Below, piece by piece: positions 28,337-36,667 of a stretch of 64,000 nucleotides of DNA. The notes beneath the pieces are model-generated. The model searched no databases. It was not told where the DNA came from and worked only from the letters and a program-made list of their open reading frames with translations. How positions within the stretch are numbered: position 1 is the stretch's first letter; each line of letters begins with the position of its first letter. This stretch comes from Flagellimonas sp. 389 (lineage in GTDB: Bacteria > Bacteroidota > Bacteroidia > Flavobacteriales > Flavobacteriaceae). Location: the NCBI RefSeq assembly GCF_018449435.1, contig NZ_JAHCMU010000005.1, positions 142,664 through 206,663 of the forward strand, in the 5' to 3' direction. Made by a program: the position numbers and the translations under genes.

Positions 28337-28499
28337 CTAGCAAAACACTATCTTTGAAAATCATTTTATTGCAAAAATGTTATGTTTAAACACCGTGGTT
28401 TTTCAACTATTAAAGTATCATAGAATCCAAGGTATTTCGTAAGTAATAGAACCAATTAGTGACCAATGCAAAACGCAAATGGAACCAAATTAAAACAAA

Positions 28500-29123
28500 T
28501 TGAACCAGAAAAACAGTAACCTACTCCTGATTTTTACACGTAATCCCGAACTCGGAAAATGTAAAACCAGACTTGCCGCCAAGACTGGTAATGAGGCAGC
28601 ACTGAGCATCTACAAATTCTTACTTGAACATACCGTTACCATCACCAAAGATTTAAAAGTGGAAAAACAGGTTCATTATTCCGAAGCTATTTGGAAAGAT
28701 GACATCTGGGGCAATAAACTTTACCACAAAAAACTTCAGTACGGTAAAGATTTGGGAGAACGAATGGAGAATGCCTTCAAAAATGGCTTTGATGCCGGTT
28801 TTGAAAAAATCATTATAATTGGCAGTGACATGTACGACCTTTCGCAAAGTGATTTGGAAGAAGCCTTTGAACAACTTAACAAACACGATTATGTGCTTGG
28901 ACCAGCAAAAGATGGAGGGTATTATCTTTTAGGAATGACATCTTTAAAAGTGGAACTCTTTCAAAATAAAGATTGGGGCACAGCAACCGTTTTGCCAGAA
29001 ACCATGAACAATCTAGAGGGCGAAGATATTTTTATGCTCCCTACAAAGAACGACATAGACCTTTACGAAGACATAAAAGACATTGAGGCATTTAGTCCTT
29101 ATTTAAAACACATTAAAGAATGA
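28500..29123 (+). CDS. TIGR04282 family arsenosugar-type glycosyltransferase (DUF2064)
   Basis: The 207-residue protein has the DUF2064 nucleotide-sugar-transferase fold. It starts with NLLLIFTRNPELGKCKTRLA, a nucleotidyltransferase-like loop with Lys/Arg, and carries IIIGSDMYDL (metal-binding Asp) near 100. The diagnostic DYVLGPAKDGGYYLLGM follows near 131. TIGR04282 proteins co-occur with arsenosugar biosynthesis genes and are taken to handle the sugar part. It is the first gene of the operon and overlaps the PNP gene by four bases (ATGA). It has no signal or membrane segment. The family call is good; the exact reaction is inferred. Confidence 0.87.
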   Translation: MNQKNSNLLLIFTRNPELGKCKTRLAAKTGNEAALSIYKFLLEHTVTITKDLKVEKQVHYSEAIWKDDIWGNKLYHKKLQYGKDLGERMENAFKNGFDAGFEKIIIIGSDMYDLSQSDLEEAFEQLNKHDYVLGPAKDGGYYLLGMTSLKVELFQNKDWGTATVLPETMNNLEGEDIFMLPTKNDIDLYEDIKDIEAFSPYLKHIKE

Positions 29124-29935
29124 CCAAGAAGCAACTAGGCGAATCCGTAGCCTATTTACAAAAGAAAGGGTTCGATGCACCGGACATAGGCATTGTATTG
29201 GGTACAGGACTGGGACAATTAGTAGACGAAATCGAAAGCCCTATCGAAGCACACTACAACCATATTCCCTACTTTCCATTAGCAACGGTAGAGTTTCATA
29301 CCGGGAAATTGATCTTTGGAACGATAGCCAATAAAAAAGTGGTTGTCATGCAAGGACGTTTTCATCTGTATGAAGGGTATGATTTTTTAGATATCACATA
29401 TCCCATTCGAGTAATGCATCAGCTCGGAATTAAAAAGTTATTTGTTTCAAATGCTGCTGGAGCAATTAACCTGAATTTTAAGAAAGGTGACATTATGTTG
29501 ATTGAAGATCACATAAACCTACAGGGTGGTTCGCCACTTGCTTTCAAAAATGTTGCCGAGTTTGGCGACAGATTTGTAGATATGAGCGAACCTTATGATG
29601 TGGAAATGCGCAATAAAATAGAAGCGACCGCGCAAAAAGAAGGTATTTCTTTAAAGAAAGGAGTTTATGCATCTGTGGTGGGGCCACAGTTGGAAACAAA
29701 GGCGGAATATCGAATGCTAAAAATTTTAGGAGCGGACGCCGTGGGAATGAGTACGGTACCAGAAGTAATTGTTGCCAATCATTTACGACTACCCATTGTA
29801 GCCGTATCTGTTTTAACGGATGAATGCGACCCAGACAATCTGGAACCTGTTAACATTCAAGAAATCATAGAAATTGCAGGGAAAACAGAGCCTAAAATGA
29901 TACAATTGTTTAAAGAATTAATAAAGGAATTATGA
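29120..29935 (+). CDS. Purine nucleoside phosphorylase (trimeric class)
   Basis: The 271-residue enzyme splits purine nucleosides with phosphate into base and ribose-1-phosphate. Motifs: IVLGTGLG (phosphate loop), VEFHTGKL, MQGRFHLYEGY, FVSNAAGA (phosphate Ser/base Asn) and the base-binding Glu192 in VGPQLETKAEYR. At the position where 6-oxopurine-specific PNPs carry Asn243 the sequence reads LTDEC (Asp234). It overlaps both neighbours by four bases (ATGA junctions), so it is built into the arsenosugar operon. There it may remove adenine from an adenosyl-arsenic intermediate; that step is inference. Confidence 0.92.
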   Translation: MTKKQLGESVAYLQKKGFDAPDIGIVLGTGLGQLVDEIESPIEAHYNHIPYFPLATVEFHTGKLIFGTIANKKVVVMQGRFHLYEGYDFLDITYPIRVMHQLGIKKLFVSNAAGAINLNFKKGDIMLIEDHINLQGGSPLAFKNVAEFGDRFVDMSEPYDVEMRNKIEATAQKEGISLKKGVYASVVGPQLETKAEYRMLKILGADAVGMSTVPEVIVANHLRLPIVAVSVLTDECDPDNLEPVNIQEIIEIAGKTEPKMIQLFKELIKEL

Positions 29936-30897
29936 GCTATCTAGATGCAACCCAAGATTTATATAAAGAAGCGGCAATAACTCCAGATGTTGGGCTTTGC
30001 TGTACTACCAATCCTATTTGGCAGTTCCCTGGGCTTTCCATTCCAAAAATCATGCAAGAAATGAACTATGGATGCGGAAGTACAGTTTCGGCACAAGACC
30101 TTGTAAATGACCCAAAGGTACTTTATGTAGGAGTTGGCGGCGGAATGGAATTACTACAATTCTCCTATTTCTCTAGACAAAAGGGAGGTGTTACCGGGGT
30201 GGATTCCGTAGATGAAATGTTGGAGGCATCCCAGAAGAACTTCAAAATTGCGGAGGAGGAAAACGATTGGTTCAAAAGTGAATTTGTAAATCTAGTAAAA
30301 GGCGATGCCCTAAATCTTCCCGTTGAAGATGAAAGTGTAGACGTAGCAGCCCAGAACTGTTTGTTCAATATCTTTAAAATGGAAGATTTGAAAAAAGCGG
30401 TTTCGGAAATGTATCGTGTACTAAAACCTCATGGACGCTTGGTGATGAGCGATCCCACATGCGAGCAGCATATGAACGAGGAGCTTAGGAACGACGACAG
30501 ATTAAGAGCACTTTGCCTTAGCGGAAGTATTCCCATCAAAGATTATGTAAAAGTTTTGACCGACGCTGGTTTTGGCACTATAGAAATCAGGGCAAGAAAA
30601 TCGTACAGGGTGCTTTCCCCTAACCATTATCCAACCGACGAGCTCATTTATATAGAATCTATTGAGATTGCTGCCATAAAAGATCCAATGCCAGAAGATG
30701 GACCGTGTATGTTTACCGGAAAAACAGCCATCTATTATGGTGATGAAGCATCTTTTGATGATGGAAAAGGACATGTTTTATTACAAAACCAACCATTGGC
30801 CGTTTGTGACAAAACAGCAGCTGCATTAAAACAGGTATCCGACCAAATTCATGTGAGCGAAAGCACTTGGCACTACAATGGCGGAGGCTGTTGCTGA
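29932..30897 (+). CDS. arsM: Arsenosugar-type arsenite S-adenosylmethionine methyltransferase ArsM
   Basis: ArsM methylates As(III) using S-adenosylmethionine. The 321-residue protein has a Cys pair at residues 23-24 (GLCCTT), NYGCGST with Cys48, and a Rossmann SAM site (VLYVGVGGGMELL near 64-76, then GVDSVDEML). AQNCLFNI and the core-methyltransferase segment DPTC follow. The C-terminus ends GGGCC, a tail fit for binding thiophilic metal(loid)s. It is longer than plain ArsM and matches the bacterial arsenosugar type. It overlaps PNP by four bases. The product is likely di- or monomethylated arsenic for the adjacent sugar-forming enzymes. Confidence 0.9.
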   Translation: MSYLDATQDLYKEAAITPDVGLCCTTNPIWQFPGLSIPKIMQEMNYGCGSTVSAQDLVNDPKVLYVGVGGGMELLQFSYFSRQKGGVTGVDSVDEMLEASQKNFKIAEEENDWFKSEFVNLVKGDALNLPVEDESVDVAAQNCLFNIFKMEDLKKAVSEMYRVLKPHGRLVMSDPTCEQHMNEELRNDDRLRALCLSGSIPIKDYVKVLTDAGFGTIEIRARKSYRVLSPNHYPTDELIYIESIEIAAIKDPMPEDGPCMFTGKTAIYYGDEASFDDGKGHVLLQNQPLAVCDKTAAALKQVSDQIHVSESTWHYNGGGCC

Positions 30898-30972
30898 TTT
30901 TTTTAGGATTCCTTGAAAGGTTAACCCTTTTTTTCTGACTATTGTTTTAGAGTTTAAATTGACAATAAAACC

Positions 30973-31719
30973 ATGAACGCAGTCCTAAATCTTTTTTTCG
31001 GTTTACTTGTTTTATCGTGTAACGGATTCGCAAGAACATCCAGCATAACCAATAATGAAACAATGGTTATACCGCCCGATCATGACGCGTGGAACACCAT
31101 ACTAAAAGAGTATGTTGACAATGATGGCAACGTAAACTATGCTGGATTACAAAAAAATAGTGCCGATTTAGATGCCTATTTAAAACATCTAGAGCAAAAT
31201 CCGCCTTTGTCTTCTTGGAGTAAAAACGAAAAACTGGCATTTTATATCAATCTATATAATGCGGCCACGGTAAAATTGATTTTGGACAATTACCCTGTTC
31301 AGAGTATTAAGGACATTCCAAACAGATGGAAAGAGATGTGGATTCCCTTAGGCAAGAAAACCACATCGCTCAATGATATTGAACACAAAGTACTTCGTGA
31401 AATGGACGAACCAAGAATTCATTTTGCAATCAATTGTGCATCCTATTCCTGTCCAAAACTGCTCAATACCGCTTTCACATCGCAAAACATGGAACGATTG
31501 CTCACTAAGGCCGCTATAGATTTTGTGAACGATAAAAAAAGGAATCGTTTTGAAAATGGACAAGCACGTCTTTCCAAAATATTTAAATGGTACAAGAGCG
31601 ATTTCACGGAAAAGACGTCACTTTTGAAATACATTAATACGTATTTGGATAATCCAACTAATAATAAGGCTAAAATTGACTATCTGGACTACGATTGGGG
31701 TTTAAATGAAGCAAAATAA
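30973..31719 (+). CDS. DUF547 lipoprotein, arsenosugar cluster copy
   Basis: The 248-residue protein has a lipoprotein-like signal (LLVLSCNG, Cys15) and a single DUF547 domain. That domain shows NEKLAFYINLYNAATVKLI, SLNDIEHKVLR and the conserved ALNCASYSCP-type segment (here HFAINCASYSCPKL), and it ends YDWGLNEAK. DUF547 proteins are related to thiol-protease/glutaredoxin-like folds; no reaction is established. A second DUF547 gene lies at 37.6-38.3 kb. It is 75 bases after arsM and overlaps the TIGR04283 gene by 14 bases, so it belongs to this operon. Confidence 0.85.
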   Translation: MNAVLNLFFGLLVLSCNGFARTSSITNNETMVIPPDHDAWNTILKEYVDNDGNVNYAGLQKNSADLDAYLKHLEQNPPLSSWSKNEKLAFYINLYNAATVKLILDNYPVQSIKDIPNRWKEMWIPLGKKTTSLNDIEHKVLREMDEPRIHFAINCASYSCPKLLNTAFTSQNMERLLTKAAIDFVNDKKRNRFENGQARLSKIFKWYKSDFTEKTSLLKYINTYLDNPTNNKAKIDYLDYDWGLNEAK

Positions 31720-32413
31720 CAAAATGGGAATCAGTATAATTATTCCCGTACTCAATGAAGAAAAATATCTTGGAAAGTTATTGAAACACATAGCGTGCGC
31801 CAGTGGGCCAACAAATGTGGTCGAAGTTATTTGTGTTGATGGTCATAGTAAAGACAGTACAAAGGAAGTTGCCCTAGCGCATGGAGCAAAAATAATAAGT
31901 TCTGAAAGGGGGCGCGCCAAACAAATGAATATAGGCGCAAAAAATGCGAAAGGTGAAATTCTTTATTTTTTACATGCCGATACATTTCCTCCCGCTAATT
32001 TTGACATCACAATTATACAGGCAGTGGCACAAGGACATGAATCGGGATGTTTCAGAATGAAATTCGACACAAAAAATCCGGTGCTACGATTTTTTGCCTG
32101 GCTATCTCGCATTAACCATACCCTTTGCCGGGGTGGAGATCAATCCCTGTTTATTAAGAACAGTCTGTTTAAAAAGACGAAAGGATTCAACGAGGACTAT
32201 TTAATTTATGAAGACTCAGAATTTATACAAAGACTTTACCAACAAACCCGATTTAAGGTTTTGCAAAAAAGTGTTATCACATCAGCAAGAAAATACCGGG
32301 AAAAAGGATGGCTGAAAGTGCAGTTTCATTTTGCAATGATTCATTTAAAAAACTATAGGGGTGCCGGTCCTGAAGAACTTTATAATTATTATCACAAAAA
32401 CATACTCACTTAA
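31706..32413 (+). CDS. TIGR04283 family arsenosugar-type glycosyltransferase
   Basis: This 235-residue GT2-fold glycosyltransferase starts ISIIIPVLNEEKYL and has EVICVDGHSKDST, the nucleotide-diphosphate motif FLHADTFPP (DxD-like) near residue 96 and GGDQSLFIKNSLF near 148. TIGR04283 proteins accompany ArsM and TIGR04282 in arsenosugar loci. The ATG at 31706 overlaps the DUF547 stop by 14 bases; an in-frame ATG at 31724 is an alternative start. It is cytosolic. The lipoprotein gene begins nine bases after its stop. Confidence 0.88.
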   Translation: MKQNNKMGISIIIPVLNEEKYLGKLLKHIACASGPTNVVEVICVDGHSKDSTKEVALAHGAKIISSERGRAKQMNIGAKNAKGEILYFLHADTFPPANFDITIIQAVAQGHESGCFRMKFDTKNPVLRFFAWLSRINHTLCRGGDQSLFIKNSLFKKTKGFNEDYLIYEDSEFIQRLYQQTRFKVLQKSVITSARKYREKGWLKVQFHFAMIHLKNYRGAGPEELYNYYHKNILT

Positions 32414-32422
32414 TTCCTTATC

Positions 32423-33328
32423 ATGAAAACAAAAAATATCTTGTTCGGACTATTCGCAATCACTACACTATTTGGTTGCAAGGAAAACGAGAAGAAAACA
32501 GTGTCAGCTTCAGAAGAAATAAGCAAAACAGTAGCACTGGCTACAGTTCCCAAGAACTGGGTAAAAAAAAGAGTTGAGAACACGAAAACAAGATTAACTG
32601 CATCAGAGGCAGGAAAAGTGGTATGGAATGCAATGGAAGCACATGGAGGGCTTGAAAAATGGTATGACAATGGTCCGATTTCCTTCAGGTTCAAATACCA
32701 ACCCTTGGATGGGAGTACACCAAGAGATACCTATCAATCGATAGATACTTGGAGAAGTAGGGCACGGCATTACCAAGTAGGCGATTCCACACAACAATGC
32801 GGTTGGGATGGCGAAAACTCTTGGATTATTGCAAAGGACAGCACCTCTTTTGCCTACGATACCAGGTTCTGGGCATTAACACCTTACTTTTTTATGGCAC
32901 AACCTTTTGTCTTGGATGGGAAAGGCGTTAATTTGGAGTTATTGCCTCAAAAAAAGCATAACGATAGTGTTCAAGATGTGGTGAAAGTTACCTTTGATGC
33001 AGGTACAGGAGATGCACCAGATGACTACTATGTGCTTTATTTTGATGCACAAACACATAAATTGACCGTTATCCGTTATATTGTTTCCTACCCTGGTTAT
33101 TTTGAGAAAGGAAAACATCTTCCGGAAAAATTCATGACTTTACATGGAGAACAAACCGTTGAAGGCATTTCATTTCCAAAAACTTACAAGACACATTGGT
33201 TGAAAGAAGATGAAACTGCTGGCGAGCATATCACCAACATAACTTTGAGCAATACTGAGTTTAAGCCAAATTTGGAATCCGATTATTTTAATGTTCCAAA
33301 TGAAGCCAAAGTAACCGAAGGATTGTAA
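32423..33328 (+). CDS. Secreted lipoprotein, DUF6503-like
   Basis: The 301-residue protein has a lipoprotein signal (TTLFGCKE, Cys18), then a beta-rich domain of the kind found in LolA-like/DUF6503 proteins of flavobacteria. It starts with VVWNAMEAHGGLEKW and contains YDTRFWALTPYFFMAQPF and DDYYVLYFDAQTHKL. The family name is my best guess. It is nine bases behind the TIGR04283 gene and is the last gene of the arsenosugar operon. Its stop is two bases from the stop of the convergent LysM gene. A role in binding a lipid or a sugar product is possible but unproven. Confidence 0.7.
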   Translation: MKTKNILFGLFAITTLFGCKENEKKTVSASEEISKTVALATVPKNWVKKRVENTKTRLTASEAGKVVWNAMEAHGGLEKWYDNGPISFRFKYQPLDGSTPRDTYQSIDTWRSRARHYQVGDSTQQCGWDGENSWIIAKDSTSFAYDTRFWALTPYFFMAQPFVLDGKGVNLELLPQKKHNDSVQDVVKVTFDAGTGDAPDDYYVLYFDAQTHKLTVIRYIVSYPGYFEKGKHLPEKFMTLHGEQTVEGISFPKTYKTHWLKEDETAGEHITNITLSNTEFKPNLESDYFNVPNEAKVTEGL

Positions 33329-33330
33329 AA

Positions 33331-34257
33331 TCAATCCTCAATCTTTAAATCCGCATAATCCTTTAGAATACCACTGGCAATCCAATTGGTAAACGACTTC
33401 TTGTCTGAACGCACAGGTATAGTGCCTTCCATTGATTTTTTAGAAGCATCGGTTATCACCATGAGACTTAGTGCAGGCAATGTATTTTTGGCCAGGAAAA
33501 GGCTGGTATCATCTTTAAAGATCATATCGGCATCTTTATAAGAGCGATTGGAAATACTGTTTTTCTTGAAAGCATTTTGAATATGATTGGCCAATCTATG
33601 ACCTTCTTTACTTTTTTCGTGATGATAGACTGCTACATCAATATTCCCATTTGCTATAAGACCATTTGCCCTTATCATTAACAATCGCTGGTATTTTCCA
33701 GAATTTTGCAAATAGCGCTTATTTATGGTTTCAACATATCCACCCATTTGGGCTGCACCTGTCAATGCTTTGCCTTCAGAAAGTGTATTGTCCCGTTCAA
33801 TGATGTACACTGTAGCGCCCTGTACCATAAGTTCTTTTGCCAAGTTTTCCACTACAACGCTTATAAAGCTTTTTTTTGCCTCATCTTGGTTCTCCGCGAT
33901 TAAATAGTAAACAGCATCTTTGAGCGCTCTGCTCTTAAGTGACATATTGGCAAGCTCCGTATCAAAAATAGGAGCTTCGGTCGTTTTGCCAGCTTCCATT
34001 TTCACACCTGTATTCTTAAAAGAATCGGAAGCTACGGGAATCCTATATTCCCTACCCACATACAACATACTCCCATCTTTGATATTCTGGGCATTGATCG
34101 TAATAAATTCTTCGTAGTATTTTGCAGGACTCAGGCCCTGTTTTCTTAGAATGGAAAAAATACCATCACCTTGTTCCGCTATCACGGTCTGGTTTTCTTG
34201 CGCCAAGACAATTGAGGACATACATACCCACAACAAAATTACTTTTATTGATTTCAT
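33331..34257 (-). CDS. LysM-type protein with degenerate Amidase_3-like domain
   Basis: The ATG at 34257 gives 308 residues starting with a signal peptide (MKSIKVILLWV...VLAQ); the open frame to 34287 adds ten unlikely residues. A LysM-like segment (residues about 20-80, GDGIFSILRKQGLSP) is followed by a region that aligns by eye with flavobacterial N-acetylmuramoyl-L-alanine amidase domains (LKDAVYYLIAE, LAKELMVQGATVYII, DVAVYHHEKSKEGHRLANHI). The HGGxDPGA zinc loop expected after YYLI is missing and replaced by ENQDEAK, and the final catalytic Glu region is altered. It is probably a non-catalytic peptidoglycan-binding protein. It is the last gene of a five-gene minus-strand run. Confidence 0.7.
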   Translation of the reverse strand: MKSIKVILLWVCMSSIVLAQENQTVIAEQGDGIFSILRKQGLSPAKYYEEFITINAQNIKDGSMLYVGREYRIPVASDSFKNTGVKMEAGKTTEAPIFDTELANMSLKSRALKDAVYYLIAENQDEAKKSFISVVVENLAKELMVQGATVYIIERDNTLSEGKALTGAAQMGGYVETINKRYLQNSGKYQRLLMIRANGLIANGNIDVAVYHHEKSKEGHRLANHIQNAFKKNSISNRSYKDADMIFKDDTSLFLAKNTLPALSLMVITDASKKSMEGTIPVRSDKKSFTNWIASGILKDYADLKIED

Positions 34258-34322
34258 AATCAGTGTTGTTGCTGGGATGCAGTACAAATATGGGAAAAAA
34301 CAATGAAACAGTTAAGTTGGAT

Positions 34323-35588
34323 TCAAAAATACTGGCCAATTCCAAAAACAACCCCTTTGGCGGCTTCTTTGGTGACACCATGTCCATAATCTATCCTAAA
34401 AATTGCATTGAATATTTTCTTGTGAATAAAACGAATTCCCAAACCTGGATAAATTCTCAAATTCTGTTTGTCACCAAAATCACCAAAGTCACCTCCAGGA
34501 TTCCTCCAGCTCCCGCCATCCATAAAAACGTTTCCCTGCAAAACAAACCAATCTTTTTCATAGAGTGTATGACGGTATTCGGTATTGAGCACAATTGCGG
34601 CGGTACCTCTATCTATAAGATTTCCCACCCCCCTAATATTCAAATTATTATCGACCGCAAATGGGGCGAATGGCGTATCCAAGTTACTTGAAATTCCCAA
34701 TCTGAGCCTTGTAGCCCAGTTTCCTTTGGAACCTATTCGTTTGAAATAGGAAAAATCATTGAATCCAATCCAAAATGGCGGCAACTGTGTGTTGGTACTT
34801 CCAACATATTGAAGATTTAAAACACTTCGAAAACCTTCCAAATATTGGTAATGATAGCGAAGCCCATCATAGTTATAAATCAATTTGAACAGATGTTTGT
34901 TTACTTTTAAATCTTGCGGAACGGAAGGGTCGGTGCTTCCAAAAAGATATTGATAATCCTCAGTAAAAAAATTGATACCAAATTCAAATCTATTCTTAAA
35001 ATTAAGTTGATACAGCGCCAATAATTCAACAGACTCGTTATTGTAGCGATAATCCGCAGTGCCATTATCAAGAAAAACAGGTTCTTGTGTAGTTAGATTT
35101 TGATAGCTAAACGCAAGACCCAACTTACGTCCCAAAATGTAGGGCGCCCTAATATTAGCGCCATATGAATCAAAAATATCTTTTTGATAGAAGCCTCCCA
35201 GCGTAATATTTTGTCCGAGCGCATTAAATTCTTGCAAGCCTATCCTGTAAGCAAACTCATCATTGTTGGAAGTGTATACATTTGCAAAAGGAATGAGAGT
35301 GAAGTTTTCTTCCACCCCATACGTCACTGTACAACCTTCAATTTCGTCGTCTGCAACTTGAAAATAGGCATGTGCGATAGAAGGCAGCCTCTTCAATCTG
35401 TATATATCCTCATCTATTTGAGCAGAATCCAGCTCCGTGCCCAGCTTGAGTTGAATCACTTTTTCCAAAAAGGAAGACTTGGTCTTTTCATTCCCTTGAA
35501 TAACAATTTTTGTTATCCTTTTAGTTTGTCCGGCAACGGATAAACCTGTCAATGTAATGAATAAAAAAAGACAAAGTTTCTGAATCAC
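34323..35588 (-). CDS. Omp85/BamA-TamA-like outer membrane protein with one POTRA
   Basis: The 421-residue protein has a signal peptide ending SVAGQ, one POTRA-like domain (residues about 22-95, with TKRITKIVIQGNEKTKSSFL and IDEDIYRLKRLPSIAHAYFQV) and a C-terminal 16-strand-type barrel. The barrel includes LNIRGVGN, matching the RGY/RGF surface loop, and ends FGIGQYF. Such proteins assemble or translocate outer-membrane components. With only one POTRA it is not the main BamA. It is 33 bases behind the GH113 gene. Its substrate may be the neighbouring outer membrane protein; that is inference. Confidence 0.82.
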   Translation of the reverse strand: MIQKLCLFLFITLTGLSVAGQTKRITKIVIQGNEKTKSSFLEKVIQLKLGTELDSAQIDEDIYRLKRLPSIAHAYFQVADDEIEGCTVTYGVEENFTLIPFANVYTSNNDEFAYRIGLQEFNALGQNITLGGFYQKDIFDSYGANIRAPYILGRKLGLAFSYQNLTTQEPVFLDNGTADYRYNNESVELLALYQLNFKNRFEFGINFFTEDYQYLFGSTDPSVPQDLKVNKHLFKLIYNYDGLRYHYQYLEGFRSVLNLQYVGSTNTQLPPFWIGFNDFSYFKRIGSKGNWATRLRLGISSNLDTPFAPFAVDNNLNIRGVGNLIDRGTAAIVLNTEYRHTLYEKDWFVLQGNVFMDGGSWRNPGGDFGDFGDKQNLRIYPGLGIRFIHKKIFNAIFRIDYGHGVTKEAAKGVVFGIGQYF

Positions 35589-35621
35589 AGGTTCTTTGGA
35601 ATGGTTAGCTATTCTCTTTGT

Positions 35622-36623
35622 CTATAAAGAACCATAAAAATTACGAATAACTTTTTCCGCAGGTTTATTTTGTGGGGTAAAGCGATTATCCTTTTCACCT
35701 CCAGAGTCAGAATGGTGAATAAACCATTTCCAAACAAACCCTCCTGCGAACCAATCTTCTTTCCAAAATTCGTCAAAAATAACCTGCGTTGCATCTGCTT
35801 GTGCTTGTAGGTTTACGGTCATATCATATTCGTCCACCAACCATGGTTTTTTTGCAGTGTAGTCCATGCTACGATATCCAAATTCCGTAAAAAGAATAGG
35901 GTGACCATGTTTACTGGAAACCTCTGTAAGGTCAGTTTTCCATTTTTCCCATCCGGTGGCCATTTCCTCTTTGGTTGGAAATTTTTCATCGGATAAAGGA
36001 AAATAAGCATCAACCCCAATAAAATCGAGTTTATTCCAAAATGGGGTTCTACCATATTCATCCCAGTTAGCGGCATAGGTGAGCTTCCCTTTATATACCT
36101 TTCTAACTTTAGCAATCAACTTGTGCCAAAACTCGGGGCGGTTCTTTACAAACTCCTCCAATTCCGTTCCAATACAATAGATTTCACATTTGGTTTCTTG
36201 AGCAAGTTCCGCATAGGTCAAAATAAAATCACCGTAAGATGCTTCAAGTGTCTCCCAATCTTTTTCTGACTTCATGGTAATATCTCCGGTAAACTCACCT
36301 TTCCAAACCCAAATTTGGGGTTTCAGCATAATTTTTACGTTGTTTTTCTGAAGGAGTTCTATGTATTGTTTGGCACCTTTTCTGGTTTCACCAAACCATT
36401 GTCTGTCGGTATTGAAAATTACATTTGGAGAATGTAAATCCCTAGTAAAGCCAAATGGCATCACGCCTGCGTAGTTCGCATTTACGTTAAGTAATGGATT
36501 TACTTGATTCTGTGTGACTTCATCCCTAGATCCAACAAAACTTAAACCATTTATTTTTTCGGCTTTTTGACTGTTACAGGATAGTTGCAAGAGGCACAAA
36601 AAAAGGAGCCCTAATCTTTTCAT
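35622..36623 (-). CDS. GH113-like glycoside hydrolase lipoprotein
   Basis: The 333-residue protein has a lipoprotein signal (LQLSCNS, Cys16) and a TIM barrel of the GH113 (beta-mannanase) type. It shows VKIMLKPQIWVWKGEF near residue 95, the acid/base Glu in YCIGTELEEF near 155, LDFIGVDAYFPL and the nucleophile Glu in LFTEFGYRS near 247. The C-terminal segment GGFVWKWF is typical. It would cut beta-mannosidic or related links at the cell surface. It lies in a minus-strand operon with outer membrane proteins and without SusCD, so it may process the cell's own glycan and not food polysaccharide. Confidence 0.82.
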   Translation of the reverse strand: MKRLGLLFLCLLQLSCNSQKAEKINGLSFVGSRDEVTQNQVNPLLNVNANYAGVMPFGFTRDLHSPNVIFNTDRQWFGETRKGAKQYIELLQKNNVKIMLKPQIWVWKGEFTGDITMKSEKDWETLEASYGDFILTYAELAQETKCEIYCIGTELEEFVKNRPEFWHKLIAKVRKVYKGKLTYAANWDEYGRTPFWNKLDFIGVDAYFPLSDEKFPTKEEMATGWEKWKTDLTEVSSKHGHPILFTEFGYRSMDYTAKKPWLVDEYDMTVNLQAQADATQVIFDEFWKEDWFAGGFVWKWFIHHSDSGGEKDNRFTPQNKPAEKVIRNFYGSL

Positions 36624-36667
36624 AGTTAAAAATTAAGACTCCTAAAATAACCTTTTAAGGTTTAGGT

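Noticed and set aside
34263..34691. 142-residue plus-strand frame antisense to the Omp85 gene
   Set aside because: It starts in an intergenic gap but runs antisense through a conserved barrel gene and shows no signal or domain.
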